6,731 nt of DNA, taken from positions 96,402 through 103,132 of the forward strand of contig NVWR01000002.1 in the NCBI GenBank assembly GCA_002746275.1, given 5' to 3'. The translations under genes were made by a program, and so were the position numbers. The notes below the pieces were generated by a model. That model made no database searches. It worked only from the letters and a program-made list of their open reading frames with translations, and was not told the DNA's origin. Shown in pieces: positions 5,235-6,731 of this stretch; positions within the stretch are counted from its first letter, which is position 1; each line of letters starts with the position of its first letter. This DNA comes from Rhodobiaceae bacterium (GTDB taxonomy: Bacteria > Pseudomonadota > Alphaproteobacteria > Parvibaculales > Parvibaculaceae).

Positions 5235-6530
5235 TCATAACCGGTTCAAGCGAATGGAGACTGATTTTGCATGGGCCTGAAGCCCCTCCGCCGTTGCCAG
5301 CTTCACGGCTGCTGGCCCAACCTTGGCCAGCGCATCAGGAGTACAGCGCACGATCGAAGTGCGTTTCATGAAATCGAGAACCGACAGACCGGAGGAAAAG
5401 CGCGCAGACCGGGCCGTTGGCAGCACATGGTTGGTGCCCGCCACATAGTCACCAATCGCCTCCGGCGTGTGACGCCCCAGGAACATGGCCCCGGCGTTGC
5501 GGATTTTTCCCGCAAGCACTTCTGGGTCGGCCACGGCAATTTCCAGATGCTCTGCAGCAATCCGGTCGACCAGCGGGATCGCTGCTTCCAGGCTCTCGAC
5601 AAGAATGACCGCGCCAAAGTCTTCCCAGCTTGCACGCGCGATGTCCGCCCGCTTCAAAGTCTTTAACTGGCTCTCGACGGCATCGGAGACGCGCGCCGCA
5701 AAGGCGTGATCGTCGGTGATGAGAATGGATTGCGCCACCGGATCATGCTCGGCCTGGGACAACAGGTCGGCGGCGATCCAATCGGGATCATTTTCACCGT
5801 CTGCCAACACTAGAATTTCGGAAGGACCGGCAATCATGTCGATGCCGACCGTGCCGAACACCTGGCGTTTGGCAGCCGCGACATAGGCATTGCCCGGGCC
5901 GACAATTTTGTCCACCGGCACAATTGTGTCTGTGCCATAGGCAAGGGCTGCAACAGCTTGTGCGCCGCCCACCCGGTAAATTTCGGTAACGCCTGCAATA
6001 CTGGCAGCCGCAAGCACCAATGGGTTTATCACGCCATCGGGGGTCGGCACCGTAATCACGATGCGCTCAACACCTGCCACCTGGGCGGGGATCGCATTCA
6101 TCAAAACCGAGCTTGGATAGGCCGCGGTGCCGCCGGGCACATAGAGACCGGCAGCGGCGACCGCTGTCCAGCGCTCTCCCAGTTCCACGCCTGCAGAATC
6201 GGTATAATGACGATCTTTGGGCAATTGCCCTTTGTGGAAAGCTTCGATCCGCGCTGCTGCAAGTTTCAGAGCGTCCAGGGTTTCAGGATCACAGGCGCCA
6301 ACACTCTCGTCGATGTCATCTTGGCTGAAAGCCAACGTCTGAGATGTCAGTTTCAGTCGATCAAATTTTTCCGTGTATTCGAGAAGGGCCGCATCCCCGT
6401 GCGCGCGCACATCGCCGATGATCGCGGACACGGTCTTGTTCACATCTTCCGATACTTCCCGCTTTGACATCAGGAAGGCTGAAAACGCAGTCTCAAAGTC
6501 TGCATCCTTCACATCCATCCGATAGGTCAT
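5235..6530 (-). CDS. hisD: Histidinol dehydrogenase
   Basis: HisD catalyses the last two steps of histidine synthesis, oxidising L-histidinol through histidinal to L-histidine with two NAD+, in a zinc-dependent cytoplasmic homodimer. The 431-residue length matches E. coli HisD (434). The family signature IDMIAGPSEILVLAD lies at about 230-244. Zinc and catalytic residues are all visible: Q259 and H262 (SQAEHDP), E327 and H328 (AAEHLEI), D361 (GDYVAGTNHVLPT) and H420 (LQAHAKS). The NAD-site glycine-rich stretch GLYVPGGTAAYPSS lies at about 128-141. The ATG overlaps the DUF2948 stop (ATGA) and also has GGAAAG at 9-nt spacing. No other his gene is in the window, so it sits in the alphaproteobacterial housekeeping cluster rather than a compact his operon. 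The gene appears intact. Confidence 0.98.
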   Translation of the reverse strand: MTYRMDVKDADFETAFSAFLMSKREVSEDVNKTVSAIIGDVRAHGDAALLEYTEKFDRLKLTSQTLAFSQDDIDESVGACDPETLDALKLAAARIEAFHKGQLPKDRHYTDSAGVELGERWTAVAAAGLYVPGGTAAYPSSVLMNAIPAQVAGVERIVITVPTPDGVINPLVLAAASIAGVTEIYRVGGAQAVAALAYGTDTIVPVDKIVGPGNAYVAAAKRQVFGTVGIDMIAGPSEILVLADGENDPDWIAADLLSQAEHDPVAQSILITDDHAFAARVSDAVESQLKTLKRADIARASWEDFGAVILVESLEAAIPLVDRIAAEHLEIAVADPEVLAGKIRNAGAMFLGRHTPEAIGDYVAGTNHVLPTARSARFSSGLSVLDFMKRTSIVRCTPDALAKVGPAAVKLATAEGLQAHAKSVSIRLNRL

Positions 6531-6731
6531 TGGTCGCTGCTTTCCGTGTCATGGGTTGGCCTGTTGGGGGTTTCCCAACGGCCTCCCATGTCGCTCAAAT
6601 GGACATCCAGCGCCTCGACATCAACGCGGATTTCACCATCTCCGGAAAAAGTCAGAACCAATGTGCCGGACGGCGCGTCGGTTTCCTCAAATGAGAGGGT
6701 CAGCAGGCTGAGCACCCCATCGCCACGGCCC
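6527..6731 (-). CDS. DUF2948 family protein, C-terminal part (5' end cut by the window)
   Basis: Only the last 67 codons are present; the frame stays open to the window edge. Residues such as LSLLTLSFE, GEIRVDVEALDVHLSDMG and the final WETPNRPTHD match the C-terminal end of DUF2948 proteins, which are alphaproteobacterial proteins of unknown function usually coded just before hisD. The GTG at 6715 is an internal codon (Val), not a start. The TGA overlaps the hisD ATG by 4 bp, so hisD is translationally coupled to it. Upstream, murA would be expected from the usual gene order, but it lies outside the window. Confidence 0.8.
   Translation of the reverse strand, partial: GRGDGVLSLLTLSFEETDAPSGTLVLTFSGDGEIRVDVEALDVHLSDMGGRWETPNRPTHDTESSDQ

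Overview
The window looks like chromosomal DNA from an alphaproteobacterium. Every gene supported here reads on the minus strand, so the biological order runs from high to low coordinates. Positions 1137-6731 hold a conserved housekeeping block: DUF2948 protein (partial, cut by the window edge) - hisD - UPF0262 protein - low-molecular-weight phosphatase/ArsC-like protein - infA - maf - RNase E/G-family ribonuclease - yacG - tRNA-Phe. UPF0262 and DUF2948 proteins are known mainly from Alphaproteobacteria, and this gene order is a familiar alphaproteobacterial arrangement. The coding DNA here is GC-rich (about 65-70% in lines counted by hand).

The block is tightly packed. DUF2948/hisD and the ribonuclease/yacG pair overlap by 4 bp (ATGA and GTGA). 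The phosphatase begins a few bases after UPF0262, and maf starts about 20 bp after infA. The genes mix histidine synthesis (hisD), translation initiation (infA), nucleotide-pool/septum functions (maf), RNA decay (rng-like) and gyrase control (yacG). tRNA-Phe has its own clear sigma70-type promoter (TGGACA - 17 bp - TATAAA) and a GC-rich leader hairpin.

Positions 1-1136 lie immediately 3' of tRNA-Phe and look different: base composition drops to about 37-53% GC in sampled lines and the genes are accessory. Two ATGA-coupled genes are present: a PadR-family winged-helix regulator (634-954) and a 183-residue unrecognised protein (86-637) with a very basic N-terminal half and a C-terminal part resembling the permease-prefix domain found with PadR regulators. 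Upstream of padR a 23-bp near-perfect dyad sits inside the spacer of a good sigma70 promoter (TTTACA - 17 bp - TAGAGT), as expected for an autorepressed PadR operator.

The most interesting points are this self-contained PadR/partner module at a tRNA-Phe 3' end (a classic integration position), its operator architecture, and a ribonuclease that has lost the cysteines of the RNase E/G zinc-link. I see no CRISPR array, insertion sequence, integrase or riboswitch in the window.
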